Positions 12,601-25,190 of a stretch of DNA of 64,000 bases are shown here, one piece after another. Position 1 is the stretch's first letter, and each line of letters begins with the position of its first letter. Source of the stretch: Saccoglossus kowalevskii (taxonomy: Eukaryota; Hemichordata; Enteropneusta; Harrimaniidae); assembly GCF_000003605.2 (NCBI RefSeq), contig NW_003138337.1:71545-135544 (forward strand). The letters run 5' to 3'. The notes beneath the pieces were generated by a model. The model had not been told where the DNA came from. It saw nothing but the letters and a program-made list of their open reading frames with translations, and made no database searches. Position numbers and translations under genes: made by a program.

Positions 12601-15600
12601 AGAAAGCACTTCCTCTAAACCATCTAAACAAATGTCATTTACACCATAGACCTTGTTCTCTAAGGTCTGTTTACGCCAACAATGGCTTAAAACCATAAAT
12701 TTTCCTGAGGAAATCATTTAAAAAAACAAAATGTCACCCCCCCCCCCCCTCCTCACACACACACACACCCCCACACACAAATGTAAATTAGACATCAGGA
12801 ATGAATATTCCTAAAATGTGATATAACATCTGACAAATTTTGAGATTTTTCATTTCCCAATATTTGCAAAGTAGCTAAACAAGTTTAAAAATAGCTCAGA
12901 AAAACAATGCAGTATTAGGCAATGTGGATGTAAAGTCATTTTATCTTTAATGGAAACCCCATACTACAATAAATACTGGAGACAATCTGTCTTTTCATTT
13001 CACTGTACCATATTTGCTCTATTAGTAGTGCACATGCTTACGTAAATTACGATTCAATGATTCAGTATACAATCAATATACTTTAAATAGAGCAAATACC
13101 AAAATCAATACGTTTATAAATTTATAAACAGCTACCAAGTGTACTAATATACTCTCAATTTTGAAAATTCAGGAAAACACCACAGTGCCCTTAGATCTAG
13201 TGTATTAACCAGTAGTAATCCCGATTTCAATTTGTGTACCACACCATAATCTACCCGCATGCAGAGCAAAGTTACAGGCGCCATATCAAATGTGCAAAGC
13301 GCAACAACTGCCTTCATTTAACGAGAATGAAATAAAAGCAACAGAAACATACAGCTCGTTTGCGAATCTCCTCGACAACGTCAGGAGGAAAACCTTGTTG
13401 CTGTTCGTATTAGAATGGAAAAAGTAGAAAAAAAAGTAGTTACAAATATTGAGATAGGATTTAAAGTGCAATCATAGTGAAGAGAAATGCTGAAAGGAAA
13501 TGATAGGAATATTGATAATGAAGACTTTCTGTCAGCAACATTGGACTGAGAGTATTTTATAAATTTACAATGCATTGCACCAGCAAGCCAAATCTATAAT
13601 TTGTACGAAACTTGTTAAAAACATTTATTTCTTCGCTGTTGACCAATACATGTGAAATACACATTTGAAGTTGATGGCGCAGGTGTTCACTTGTGTAAAA
13701 AAGTAAGACCTAAAACATGATATGTAGTGACTATGTTCATCGTTATGACATTTATGTTCACGACTATGTCATTTCCTTTCATCGTTATGTCATTTCTATT
13801 CATCATTATGTCACTAAAGTTCATCAATGAGTTATTTATGCTCATCGTCGTTTCTGATCATTGTTATGACATTTACAGTGATCGATGCTTTATACATTCA
13901 TCATGTCATTTCCATTATTTGTTATGTCATTTATGTTCATTATGTTATGCCTTTGTTGAGAGCTACACACAACCAGTCAGTGTACTAAATCTAGAATTCA
14001 TTCTTGAGAAGTGTCACTCTTAGTTCTTATTTCATTAATCTGATATGTAACTGCAGCATTGTGTCACATACAAAATCGGAAAGCGAAACTCTTGCAAAAT
14101 TTAATGATATGGTAGTAAATACTTTCTTAAAACATGCCTCCCAATTACGGAGCACTTCTGTTAGATAAAAATGAAGCATACAGGTGAAGGCAATTGAACT
14201 CAACAACTTTGTTTGGCTGTGTAGTGGTTCATCTAGAATATTTTCTCAATGCAATGTTCATTGATCAACCTGATATTGACACTTTGATCGGTTTTCGTGT
14301 CGCCTATTTACATCCCAGGAGCACATCACCACTAAACAACACAAAACAATTCATAAGAATGATGCATTGAATAATGATTGGAAGATGATCCCAGACTGAC
14401 AAGATGTCTGTAACAAAATGGTGTTGTAATAATAAATCATGTGTAGCAGTAAGAGTCAAATAGTGATGTGTACGTACCAACGCCAACTCTGGTGAAGTCA
14501 AGGTAGTTACAATTTCATGTTTGTCTTCATCTGTTTCTTTCACTTGAGCAAGACGTGATTTGTGTTCACTTTTAAAGCCACCTACAAATAGGAAAAGTTT
14601 ACAGCATGAACGACAATGACAACAGTATAATCTAGTTGAAGTAGTTTTTTTTATTATAGATCAAAATACAGAAAATGCCCCCCATAAAATACTTTAATAG
14701 TTTAATCAAATTTTGTGCAATTTCACACTATTTTTTCATGCTTAGCCCAACAGGGTGGGAAATAAATTTTAGATCCACATTGTTTTTTTTATAAGCTAAG
14801 TGTACACTAGTAACTACTCACTCTTTCTTTCTAAAAATAGTCTTCCAGTTGGCTGGCTAGGCAATACTGTTGTGTGGGATGGCATTTGTGGATCTAATGT
14901 TCTGTCTTTATCAGCAACAACCAAGTCATCCTCATGTACCATAAAATCTACAGACACTGCAAACGAGAAAAAGAGTGTTTTACAGCTAAGACGTCAAAGC
15001 ACACTTTTTTACTCAATGTGACACACTGGGATAAAATTGTTTATAAATAGAGCTATGTTCCACAAACACACCAGTCAGCCATTTTGAATCTGATCTGATA
15101 AAAAATGATATGCACATGTATACAAAATTTTAAATATGCCCATGCACAATTGAGATGTAACAATAGCAGAAATGTTGATGAATTTTTAGCACAAAAATGG
15201 CCACCATTCAGCCATCTTAAATTTATTCACAAAACAAATGCATTTGCATATGTATGATATTATGTGTGATGTATGTGCAAGGTTTCAATGTGATAGGTCA
15301 GGGAATATCAGAGATGTGTCCTCGGGGAGGCATTTGTTAACAAAATGATGTGCATCTTGGTCCCATAAGGCCAAAAAAAAATTGTTTTGTTGCCCTCAGC
15401 GACCGACCTAAAAATATGAAATATCGGGTCGCGTTTTTTTTTCCATATACCTCGGCTATTTACGATACCCTTAGTTTTCACAAGTTTAAAAAAAAAAAAA
15501 AAAATCTGACCGACCGACCCAATTTTTCAATTTTCCGACTTGAGGGCAACATACTGTAAAACATGTTGAAAAAGTAGCATGCAATTTTAGCGAATTGTGG

Positions 15601-18600
15601 TAAAATGACGTAATAGCGAAATGTTGATTTAGCGAATCTCTCTTGTCGTTGTTGATTTCTTTGTTTGGCGGCCATTTTGAATTGACAATAAAGTCATTAG
15701 CGACATCTTGAATTAGCAAATCAGTTCTCTCGCCAAATTCGCGAAAAAGACATGCTTGCGAAAAAGACATGTTTTACAGTAAGTTTTTTTTTTTGACCTA
15801 ATGTTTGAAGTTTGAACAAAATCCAGTTCCGGAATGACAAAAATGGTTGATTTTGATGAATTTTAAGCACAAATTGTGAAAAGAATGAACATGTATATGT
15901 GAAGTTGTGATTGGCCGTATGGTCAAGTCCCTGTTTTTAAACTGCATCCAAATGGAGATTAATAATGCATACCCAGTAAATTTTTTATTTTTCAGCTTAC
16001 AAACTCACCTTCACCGTCAGCTTGGTAGTCCTCGTCAGCTGAGATAGCTCTAAATTTGAAAAGAAATGCAGGAGTTCATCAAAACTACAATAAATTGGCA
16101 AGACGAATGAAAAATTTCCCCATGCTTCCGGTTTTGTAAAATTTCTTCCAAAACGACAAACCAAAATTTATCAGTTGATGCCATGGTATACTAAATATAA
16201 ATATATAAATATGTTATTAGTGAGACACTAATTCTGTGAGTACTGAATTTACGTTATCAGTAGCATATGTGCTTTGCAGAGGTGTGTCTATGGTCAAAAT
16301 AAGGTACAATAGGTTCATTCACATTTCCGACAAGTGTACAAAGCTCTGAAATTTCTTTTTACCTCTGTTGTCTTCGCTTCTTTGGTTTCCTGCCAGACGG
16401 TGGTTTAGATCTTGGTGTTCTACCTGTTTCACCCTCACCATCAGCATCCGGACTGTCATCAGCTAAAATATAAACAGTTATTCATTCACTAAAGATGGAA
16501 CTTGAGCGGAGATTTGGTTGTAGAACCCAGGTGCTTTTGTTGGTCAAGATAGAAATCAGGATTGCAAGATGATAGAAAGATGGTCATACAACCTGTCATA
16601 TAGTCCCAAACATGAAATGCGTTTTTTGTGGCACAATACTTTCCCATTAATTACACATCTTAATACAATTTTTTGAAAAAATATGCACAGATAGTCTAGT
16701 TCATTTTGTAGAAGGTGCCAAAAGCTAAATTTGGCGTTCAATGAAAAAATTTAATTTTGTATCCAGAATTGACAACAAATATTCAAAAAAAGATTAAAGA
16801 CAATGATTTCAAAAAACAAAATCTGATCAAATCAGTATCAATACGTTACATCAAAATAATTTTCAAGAAGATAAAAAAGAATTTAACTGTAACTATCAAG
16901 ATTTTGACTAAATAGATCTGGTCGGTCATCAACAACATCTGTGTAAGCCTATTAAAGTAATTGAGGCAAAACAATAGTTTCGCTTCTAATTCCAAGGGAA
17001 ATTGAAAAATGATGTGATGATATTTTTTTTTTTTTTGTATTTAAGATTATTTAAGAAGATGCATTTTATTCCTAACAAGACAAAGTACAGATATGTGCAT
17101 TCTCCCCTCAACTGCACAAGTCATACCTTTTGGTTTTGCTTTCTTTTTCCTTGGAGTATCTCTCTGTGATTCTAAGTGACCATTCTGTTCTTGTTGTAAG
17201 ATCTCCTCGCTAACGGACCGTGGTATCCGAGGTTTGCTCGGTGTATCTACAGTATCAAAAGGACAATAATAACAATCAAATAAACGCTGTAAGGTTATTT
17301 TCAAATAAATATGTCTCCCGGGATGGCATCAGATTATACATGTACATGTCAAACATTTGATGGCTGTAATTCAGTTCTATGTTTTTTTATATATTTGATT
17401 AGTTATACCATAGACCATCCAGTAGAGGATGGTCTATGGTTATACTGTACAGTATTCACATTTGTCACAGTAAAATGGGATGGTCTAGACTTCTAGACTT
17501 AGTTCTAAACATAATGAATAATCTATTATAAGTACACACAGATCACTGTTTACTTTTAGGCAGTTTTGTTTCCCCTTTTTATGTCCCTTTCCTGTTTTCC
17601 TAGTTAAATAGTTTCACTTGTATCAATAAAATGTTGTAATACAATTATTATGATTATTGTAAAACATGTCTTTTTCGCGATTTCAGCGAGAGAACTGATT
17701 CTCTAATTCAAGATGTTGCTTATGACTTTATTATAAATTTAAAATGGCCTAGGCTTGGGGATTTGTATACAGTAATACGGAACATAAAAATCTGGGGCGT
17801 TTCTTATTACACTTGACAGTTTTTCTTTGTGTTTATGGAGGTGATAACTGCGCATTTGTTGTGGCACGTGACAGACAAGTATTGTGAAAACAGGAAATCA
17901 ACAATGACAAGAGAGATTCGCTAAATCAACTATTACGTCATTTTACCACAATTTGCTAAAATTGCATGTCGCTTTTTCAACATGTTTTACCAGTATATTC
18001 CACCCACAAAAACAGCTACAGAATTGTTGAATGGTTTTCTTCATAACCCAAGTTAAAATATTAGAACATTTCTATACCCTTTGTTCTCCTTCGCCTTGCT
18101 GCACCTGGTGATGATTTTAAGTTATTGATATGGTTTTCATCACCACGTAAATCCACTGTGTAAATGAAAAAAAACCAAATTTAACACAAAATGAATCAAG
18201 AATGAACAGCATATACTAGTAATACACCACCTATCGAGTTTGCTCTGTGAGAAGCGTATTTATTGTGTTGTGTATATTACTTATTTTGACCATAAAACAC
18301 CACTGTAATTGATGATTTTCCATTCACTACGAGATCTCGCATATTGCGTGCAAGACACGGACCAAATATGTGCCGCAAAATCAAGTAATTTCATTTTGAA
18401 TTTCCTTTTTATAGCTCAATGTCGAAATGCCGATATTTGAGATAGGAATATTGCATAAGATACCCTTACTTCATCAAAATCATAAAATGACAATCATAAA
18501 ATGTTTATAGCACATTAATACATGTAAGTGTGAAAATAAACCTAAAATATACAACTGTATGAATGCCATGCAACGTTTTGTTCTGTTTTTATGATTTCAA

Positions 18601-21431
18601 GCATAATGCAACCCCTTGTGATAACTGAAAAATGGTCTATTCACCTAAGCATACATGTATGTGCTATTCAGAGAGCAAATACGATATAGTTCACACGTCA
18701 TGTGTGCTTCAAAAACAGCATTAACAAGTTTTATTACACATGTTTATGCAAGGAAAGACACTTATATACAAAAAAAACTTTCTCCGCCTTAAACAGCTAT
18801 TTGTACCGAATAAATACTTGGCAAAAAATATAACATTAATTAGTTTATTTATTTGCTTCTTCTTCTATTTCTGGTGATTTTCATTTAAATGACATAAAGG
18901 TATGAGGTCGATTGTAGTACAGTAAACGATGGTCTAATGGAGATGGTAAATCTACACAACGTAGGTGATTTGGAAATATTTTGATCCCAATCAGTGATCA
19001 AACTGGGCTAGAAAACATATACCACAGCTCTACAAGACCTGTAAACTCATCACTGCACACTAAGTGTAAATTACACGTACATTAAATGAAATCTTGACAT
19101 TATTTTCAAGACATTTTATCCTACCTTCAGCTCCACTTTCAAATTCATAACCATGCCTAAGTTTGGCTGATGTAGCTTTCCTTTTTCTCTTCTTTGGCGT
19201 CTCACTCAGGATGTTTTCACTGCTTCCAGACAATGAGTGCAACCTATCTTCAGTTTCCCCATCCTCAGCATGCGGTCGACTCGTGCTTGTAGTTGCCGGG
19301 GAATCGCTGTTATCGATGCCTGTATGGAGCAGTAAGCATTAGTTTAATACTACTAGTAATTGAATGATGAATTGATTCAATGTTCAAAAGTGTGCGTATA
19401 TAGAACGATACTGAATCCAATATGGTAAAGTTCATTTTCGCTATGAAATCCAGTGTAAATACCTTTTTTTTCCAAAATTTTACATTCAACTCATCAAAAA
19501 ACAGTAAAAAATAAATTTCATACAAAAGTGTTTTACAGTAGGCTACTGTTGGGAAAATCAGTTATGTAATTAAAGAAATTATCATTAAACAAGTTTCAAA
19601 TCAAAAAATTTAATGCGCTGGTACAGAATGCCTCAAATAACATGTTCCTAATGCTTCAGTCACTAAATGTTATTTATTTTTTTGTTTGGAATGCATCAGA
19701 GTAAGTGTATGAAGGTTTTCAAAGCAGTATCTAGTTTGATACACAAAGTAAAGAGCAGATCACTAACATAATGACTGAATTCACTTACCATTGGTCAGAG
19801 GCTTCTTTTTCTTTTTTCGTTTCCCACTTTTCAGAGACGAGATAGGTTCTGTAAAGATGGATAAGTGACAGTCAGTTGTTGAGTATTTGACCTCGGTAAA
19901 ATTCATCAATCTCACGAACCTCTAAATCATGCAACTAATCAGAGTTGCCGTAACTTATGGCAATAAAATTAAAATTTAGTGGGATGTCAAATTGCCATAG
20001 AGAGCATGCTTTGATATAGCATCTGCCAGGTATGAGGCACTGGTCTATTAATTTCCGGATTTCCGTGACAGTTGATATTAGTTACGGTATATTTATTATG
20101 ACAAGAATTGCTTTCTTTATTGCTTCTTTTTTGCATCTAATCTACTGAGAATCATACTCCCAAGTCGAATATCTCAAGTTTTATATTCCTACGTGTGTGT
20201 ACACCTACCAGGATCACTGCCAGAGGTCAGTGGTGGTAAAGAACGGGGTTTGTAAGCCAACTAGAAGACAAAAATAAAAAAAGCATTATTGATATTAGAT
20301 CATCAAATCACAAAAGTTCCTAGCAATGAAAATTAAACAGAACACAATATTTCATCCACAATGGGGTAATATAAAATGTATGGTAACAAGATCACTCTGA
20401 CACAGAAGAAATAAACCAATTGCTAACTGAACCCAAATATACTGAAAGTGTAATCTGAGAGGCATAAGGTACATGTATATTGTGTAGAGTATATTTTACC
20501 TCCATGTGTAGACCAGGGAGCTGTAATGAGATTTGCAGCTCCTTGTGTAGACCTATAGTACCTCAACTTTTTGGTGACATATTCCAAATTTCATCGCAAA
20601 TGTCCTTCTCTGTTCACAGGCAATATATGTGTGCAGTTGCATGTTCTGTGCAGGTGCCAGGTAGTGATAATTAATTATATGTTATTATCACATGTTGAGT
20701 GACCGAAAGGCATAAACGATTTATTTACCCACACAGTGACCGCCTCATCATTAAAAAAGAAAACTTTGTTAAACTAAGACCGGTGTAGTGGGAGATTCAT
20801 CACGACATGGAGGTAAAAAGATATCTCTTTTTACCTCCATGATCACGATAACTAAAATATAATTTTGATATACTGTATATAGTATACCTAAATTTATTTC
20901 TAAAAAATCGCGTTTTCTAATTCATGATTCAATAGTCAATGGTTATATACAAGTGCGTCGCCTTGTACCATACCAGGCAGCTCTACTCTGACATAATCAA
21001 TTCCGTGAACAAAACGACTCGACAAGGGTCGATTGTAAACCGCCGCTTCTACTGTAAGGCACTGATTGATAACGCAGTTCCATTAGTATGCCACATAAAT
21101 TCACGAATATTCGCTGTCATTACTGCGCCAACAAAAATATAACCATGATCTCTAAAATATTAAGTGCTAGATATAAAGCTAAATAATTGTCAAAACTGAA
21201 CTTATGTTTGTAAACACTAACTAAAACTGACTACAAACAACGAAACATAACGTTACGTGGGGGTGATCTCACTTAATAAAGCTACGGCAGCAGCCAATAT
21301 CACACACTGCTACACATATACCGTGTTTATCAACACGTAAATATGATCTAAGAGTGTCGAAAGCGAATAAAACAGCCCAGTTACAAAATGTCAGGCAACG
21401 AAAATAAAATACTTACAACTTCCGTCGCCAT
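6697..21431 (-). CDS. TMEM237: TMEM237, ciliary transition-zone tetraspan membrane protein
   Basis: Sixteen coding exons join in frame to 504 codons plus TGA: 21417-21431, 20209-20260, 19789-19848, 19125-19319, 18078-18155, 17127-17246, 16363-16462, 16009-16049, 14822-14947, 14478-14581, 11198-11421, 10207-10283, 9939-10026, 8242-8271, 7722-7846, 6697-6776. The first 297 residues are hydrophilic, with Lys/Arg clusters such as GKRKKKKK and PKKRKRKA. The C-terminal part matches vertebrate TMEM237: SVHRATMTISLFCHGLLAGF (human ..[20 protein letters not shown]) and a VSAFDR motif, with four hydrophobic segments in the exons at 11198-11421, 10207-10283 plus 9939-10026, and 7722-7846. In vertebrates TMEM237 acts at the ciliary transition zone and is mutated in Joubert syndrome 14. 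It is about 100 residues longer than the human protein, mostly in the basic N-terminal region. Start chosen because the first exon encodes ATG GCG ACG GAA GTT before a consensus donor, directly beside an NRF1-like motif. Confidence 0.93.
8451..8834. repeat. 384-bp tandem unit, copy 1 (uninterrupted)
   Basis: Begins GGCAAAATTAATATG and ends CCATACCTGGATTTAA. It is nearly identical to copy 2 at 8835-9624 once the insertion in that copy is set aside. No coding frame is supported. Confidence 0.85.
8835..9624. repeat. 384-bp tandem unit, copy 2, carrying an insertion
   Basis: Same sequence as copy 1 except for a few substitutions and a 397-bp block at 9023-9419. The pair gives an empty-site/filled-site comparison within one intron. 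Confidence 0.85.
9023..9419. mobile_element. 397-bp insertion with 8-bp target duplication
   Basis: The flanks are GTTCGCAT (9015-9022) and GTTCACAT (9420-9427), while copy 1 of the repeat has GTTCACAT once. Eight-bp duplications are typical of hAT elements, but no clear terminal inverted repeat is visible, so the class is open. The interior has about four degenerate repeats of a motif like AATCAACACAGGTTGATT (9180-9325). Confidence 0.65.
10475..10830. mobile_element. Diverged partial copy of MITE family M4
   Basis: Shares long stretches with the full element at 27300-27855, for example GTCATAAATC near the start, GCCTATGTCACCAG in the middle and CCTATGGTAAAAGCATTA further on. The inverted ends are not seen. 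Lies in a TMEM237 intron. Confidence 0.6.
12268..12410. mobile_element. MITE family T1 copy
   Basis: Starts TACTGTGGAATACTTATTTT and ends AAATAAAGTATTCTACAGTA. Contains the family motif TTTTGTATGGAATTTATTTT. About 143 bp, in the large TMEM237 intron. Confidence 0.65.
12731..12778. repeat. Poly-C followed by (CA)n
   Basis: A run of 13 C is followed by CA dinucleotides in a TMEM237 intron. Simple sequence; length may be unreliable in the assembly. Confidence 0.85.
13733..13950. repeat. Degenerate tandem repeat, TTCATCGTTATGTCATTT core
   Basis: About ten units of 18-27 bp with a TATGTCATTT core and a variable TTCATCRTT part. The array produces an open frame on the plus strand, but the frame is only the repeat read through. 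Confidence 0.7.
15552..15781. mobile_element. MITE family T2 copy (TACTGTAAAACATG ends)
   Basis: A 230-bp element with ends TACTGTAAAACATGTTGAAA and its counterpart ..GACATGTTTTACAGTA, TA at both limits. The interior repeats TTAGCGAA/TTCGCTAA-like words. Lies in a TMEM237 intron. Confidence 0.7.
17655..17995. mobile_element. MITE family T2 copy, inverted and longer
   Basis: Starts TATTGTAAAACATGTC and ends CATGTTTTACCAGTA. It contains the same blocks as the 15552 copy in the opposite orientation plus an extra ~110-bp central segment, around 17750-17880. Flanks TMEM237 exons without touching them. Confidence 0.65.
19409..19540. mobile_element. Diverged MITE family T1 copy
   Basis: Ends with GTGTTTTACAGTA and holds TTCATTTTCGCT and a reversed CATACAAAA block. 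The left end is decayed. Confidence 0.5.
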
Positions 21432-21451
21432 TTTGAAATTCCACAATATTG

Positions 21452-21461
21452 GCGCATGCGC
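21452..21461. promoter_or_regulatory. NRF1-type palindrome at the TMEM237 promoter
   Basis: GCGCATGCGC lies 20 bp upstream of the TMEM237 start codon. NRF1 palindromes of this kind are common in CpG-type, TATA-less housekeeping and ciliary promoters. Binding is inferred from the motif alone. Confidence 0.55.
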
Positions 21462-21469
21462 AGATCCAC

Positions 21470-23255
21470 CCGGTTATCGCTGAACATTTTACGCTTGGTT
21501 ATGGAAATGAAAGCAAGAATCTCGACGTGTCCGATGTTCAGAACCTCTTGCCAGCCTGTCTTATAGATAAAATCGTGTTTAATGCTGTAAATTTCACCGT
21601 CAAAACAAATGTGGTTGAATTGCATAAACAAATACGTCTATTATTTCAGACACTCACAAAACTGAGGGCGCACTTCAAATCAGTATCAGTTGCCCGAAAT
21701 GTCATCGTAAAAAATGAAAGTCCGATTAATTAACAAGTTCAGTCAATGAGAGGTGTAACCCATATTTTACGGAAATTGAAAAAGGATTTACTTTTTTTTC
21801 AATAAAATAGTAAACTATTCTTGGAGACTTGTGATCGTACGTGGCATTTTTTACTCTCGTTGCAAGAAAAAACGAACCGACAACATCGCGGCATACAACA
21901 TTATTTTAATTGCAATACTGTTTCTCAAGGCTGCAAGGAAAAGAGCAGAAACAAATGAAAATGCTACAGATGTTTACACTTGCGTCCGTTACCCCACGTT
22001 TGCCGGCGTTTTTGCCTAGTGGAATATCCCATTCCACTGTAGAAAATGCACTGCTCAACAAAGTAATCATACTTCATATTTAAATGCAAAAGCCACATTT
22101 TTTTTTATTTTGACCTTCGTCAAACGTAATTTCCAACATTTTTATTTTCAACGCAAATAGGACACACATTCATTTCGCTCGGTAAGATGGGATAATCCCA
22201 GTTTATAAATCGGTCCGTTTCTTATAGTTGTGTAATTGCAATGCTAGCTAACATTAAAATAATTGTAATATTATTTTATTTTAGTACAAATAATATTCAT
22301 CTGTATCCGAACGTTTTATTTTGTTTTATTACTAAATATTATACTTCATCATAGTATATGTACGCCCAATTTTCTACGCGAGTTCAGTGGCAGTGGAAAT
22401 ATAGTTTCGCACAGTAAAAAAAAAAACAGTTTATTTATATTTATTTTATGGGTTTGTTTGCAAGAGAAAATTTCAAGTAAAACAATACAATTTAGGCAAT
22501 GTCACGTTATCAGAATCACACAATTGTTTCTTGGTATAATGAACTCGGTTCTACTCACGCTGTTCCTGAAAAGATCGAACAGTCAATATAATTAAAGTGA
22601 GAGGGTCGTCACCTGCGCACGCTCAGGAATTGAGTCCCAAGCGACGATAACAACACACGCTAAAAACGGAAAGGCTTATGGGTAGACGCTTGTTTGTAAA
22701 TAATGACACGCTATGGCCATCTGACGCATGCGCAGGTGACGACTCCTCCGCTTTAACTGTTTCAGCTTTGCCGTTTATTTTGGTATAACGTTCGCTTGAA
22801 ATTGTAATTGCCAGTTCACTAAAATATTCAGTGCAACCGAACTAAATTAAGTATATCTCAAATCGCGAATTGGTCATTTCTCAGGTTGTTAAATGTCGAT
22901 GCTCTCTTCGTATCTCAAACATAAAAATCGTTCGGTATTTCACAAAAACTTAGTAATTTTAGTGAATTGTTATTCATAGCTTGGTGTAGAAATGTCCAAT
23001 TTATCAACTGCGAAGGTTGGGTTTCGATTCACGCAGTAAATAAGAAAGTGGACTACTTTCACGCCTTTTGGCAGACCAGTCGGTCGCATGGTATGTTCTA
23101 CAGAAATTGAACGTACTTGTACCTTGTAACATTGTATCTTGTTTAGGGTTATCTTTACGCTTTAACTCACTTTTCCGACCAGTTCTTTTCCAGAAATGTC
23201 TGTAGCATTTCATTTTATTTTTGCTTTCAAGTTTTCTTCCCAGTTTAGACTTGCT
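21470..23255. other. Intergenic DNA left of the assembly gap
   Basis: An open plus-strand frame at about 21449-21733 has no ATG and no recognised family. Apart from the MITE at 22592 nothing definite is visible. Confidence 0.45.
22592..22756. mobile_element. MITE family M1, complete copy
   Basis: A 165-bp element bounded by TTAA, with inverted ends TTAAAGTGAGAGGGTCGTCACC and ..GGTGACGACTCCTCCGCTTTAA. It carries two NRF1-like words (CCTGCGCACGC, CGCATGCGCA). TTAA targets are the piggyBac hallmark, so a piggyBac-type driver is inferred. Confidence 0.8.
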
Positions 23256-23544
23256 NNNNNNNNNNNNNNNNNNNNNNNNNNNNNNNNNNNNNNNNNNNNN
23301 NNNNNNNNNNNNNNNNNNNNNNNNNNNNNNNNNNNNNNNNNNNNNNNNNNNNNNNNNNNNNNNNNNNNNNNNNNNNNNNNNNNNNNNNNNNNNNNNNNNN
23401 NNNNNNNNNNNNNNNNNNNNNNNNNNNNNNNNNNNNNNNNNNNNNNNNNNNNNNNNNNNNNNNNNNNNNNNNNNNNNNNNNNNNNNNNNNNNNNNNNNNN
23501 NNNNNNNNNNNNNNNNNNNNNNNNNNNNNNNNNNNNNNNNNNNN
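23256..23544. other. Assembly gap of 289 N
   Basis: Unknown bases. Reading frames that cross it are meaningless. Confidence 0.99.
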
Positions 23545-23733
23545 ATCGTGAAATATTTACCTTTACATCTTACTCAACTATTAAAACCAACGCCATATTG
23601 TATCCTAAAAACAATGAGATGTTAAATTGTTCGGGTACGGACACTGAGTTACGAAAGCTTCGCGTTACAAAAATATTTTAGAAACCACAAACTATAACGT
23701 AATGTTAAATTAACAGTTACTGAATTTTTTTAT

Positions 23734-23932
23734 TTAACCTTTTCACCACCAAACTTTCCCGCCAAATTTGTCTGCAATTTTTTCATATATTTTCCAGACT
23801 TTCTGGAAATGAACCCTAATTTTAGAGCCAACACTATTTTTGTCCCAATCTTCTGAAGGAAAGTGCAGACTATAAACATGACTATTTTGTGAATTTGTGA
23901 TAAAAAGAGGGAACTGGTGGTGAAAACGTTAA
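23734..23932. mobile_element. MITE family M5, TTAA-flanked
   Basis: A 199-bp segment between two TTAA sites with inverted ends CCTTTTCACCACCAAACTTT and ..GAACTGGTGGTGAAAACG. No coding capacity. Only one copy is seen in this window. Confidence 0.7.
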
Positions 23933-24039
23933 CGATATTTAAAGATATTTGTATTGAGTCTAGTCTCTTAAAACATACATTTCAATTTACTTAACAATCA
24001 TATGAAATACTTTTTATATAGTAAGAAATTTGCCCTATT

Positions 24040-25190
24040 TATTTAATTTACCATTTTTGTTATCAATAACATATTCAGTCTTTTGAATATTTTGAACAAA
24101 AGGTTTAAAATGCTGGAAACATGGATTTTTTCCCCAATACATTTGCAGATATAAATGAAAGGCTTAACTACTAAAAATAAAAATAAAAAGCAACAATGAC
24201 TCATGTGGGTCTCCCAACAGAATTGTTTCATCAGATAAAGTATTTCTCAACCCTTATGTTTTCCCCATCGCTCAGATAATTTCTCACAAAACAACTGAAC
24301 AAGAGGACAACGAATGTGAATAGTAGTTTTCGCTACCCTTTACACAATGTACACATTTTAGATGAGTAAATCTGGGGCAAAATTGAATTTAGTTTTACAT
24401 ACTGTATGTCATTTTCCATTGAAAGTTTCTCAATTTAATGTCTATTGTTATTTTGAATGGTAGTTTGTAGATAGTCTCAGCAATTCGGAAATGACCTCCC
24501 ACTCTCCCTTGCAGAGTCTTCTTGATCTAGGGAGCCATAGAGAGCCGCAACTCGTGGGACGTTCCCTGGCGACTACCTAGTTTAGTGATAAAAGACCTAT
24601 AGTCTCTGCGACGGAGAATGATGACCTCCTTGAAGCGTGGGGAAATAAAACTTTGTGAAACAATATCCTTAACAACTTGTTTTGTTGTAAGTGAATATGT
24701 AAATGAATTTATCCTCTTCGTGCCTCTTGGCACATAAAGCAATAACGCTTGTCTGTATGTCGTGTGCACTTCCCCTGACCTCATTCCAAGTTTTCCATCC
24801 ACCCAACTTTCTCTCCTTTCCCACTGTTCTCCTATATGTTGTTTTAATCCTACCCACCTTCCCTTTCCCAACTGGATGCCATGTCAAGGCAATCATACAA
24901 TGGTGATATGTAAATCAACAAATTTCACCCTGTTTCTGTCCCAAAATATCAAAACATTTTTTTCCACACCTCTCTTTAACCATATCGTACAATTTCAAAA
25001 ACGTGTGCTTTGGATCAGTTTGTCCATCATTTCATTCCAATCTAAAATAAAAACCCTGTTATTGAAAAGTTGCCCAACATCATCAAATTCTTTGTAATAA
25101 TTGTTTTATTAGCAATCAAAAGATTGTTGTTATTCCATATAATTTGATTCACGATAGGTACATCTAACAAAATATTTAGAGGTTGTTTGG
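24040..25190 (-). mobile_element. L1-like LINE ORF2 C-terminal remains, interrupted
   Basis: On the minus strand, broken frames resemble the region after the reverse transcriptase in L1/Tx1-type LINEs. Examples are IIWNNNNLLIANKTI and FDDVGQLFNNRVFILDWNEM (25140-24990), then FRIAETIYKLPFKITIDIKL (24490-24430), a Cys-rich CVHC..CSVVL stretch, DETILLGDPHES and PFIYICKCIGEK (24230-24100). In such LINEs these blocks follow each other closely; here a second element lies between the first and second pair. Several stops and frame changes show it is a fossil. Confidence 0.6.
24510..24900 (-). mobile_element. Second LINE 3' fragment nested in the first
   Basis: The minus-strand frame from 24896 contains RTVGKERKLGGWKTWNEVRG and VIALCAKRHEED, a signature of the extreme C-terminus of another non-LTR reverse-transcriptase polyprotein (Trp-Lys-x-Trp followed by ALC-x-x-RHEED). 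It sits exactly where the surrounding L1-like fragment is interrupted. The fragment is 5'-truncated, as LINE insertions usually are. Confidence 0.6.

Noticed and set aside
21449-21733. Plus-strand open frame head-to-head with TMEM237
   Set aside because: It has no ATG, starts within the NRF1-like promoter word and resembles no known protein. A divergent gene cannot be excluded but is not supported.
23196-23681. Open frames spanning the N run
   Set aside because: Gap bases give no evidence of coding.
24043-24231. Minus-strand frame with a hydrophobic run, first taken for a small membrane protein
   Set aside because: The residues PFIYICKCIGEK in order after DETILLGD fit a LINE ORF2 tail.
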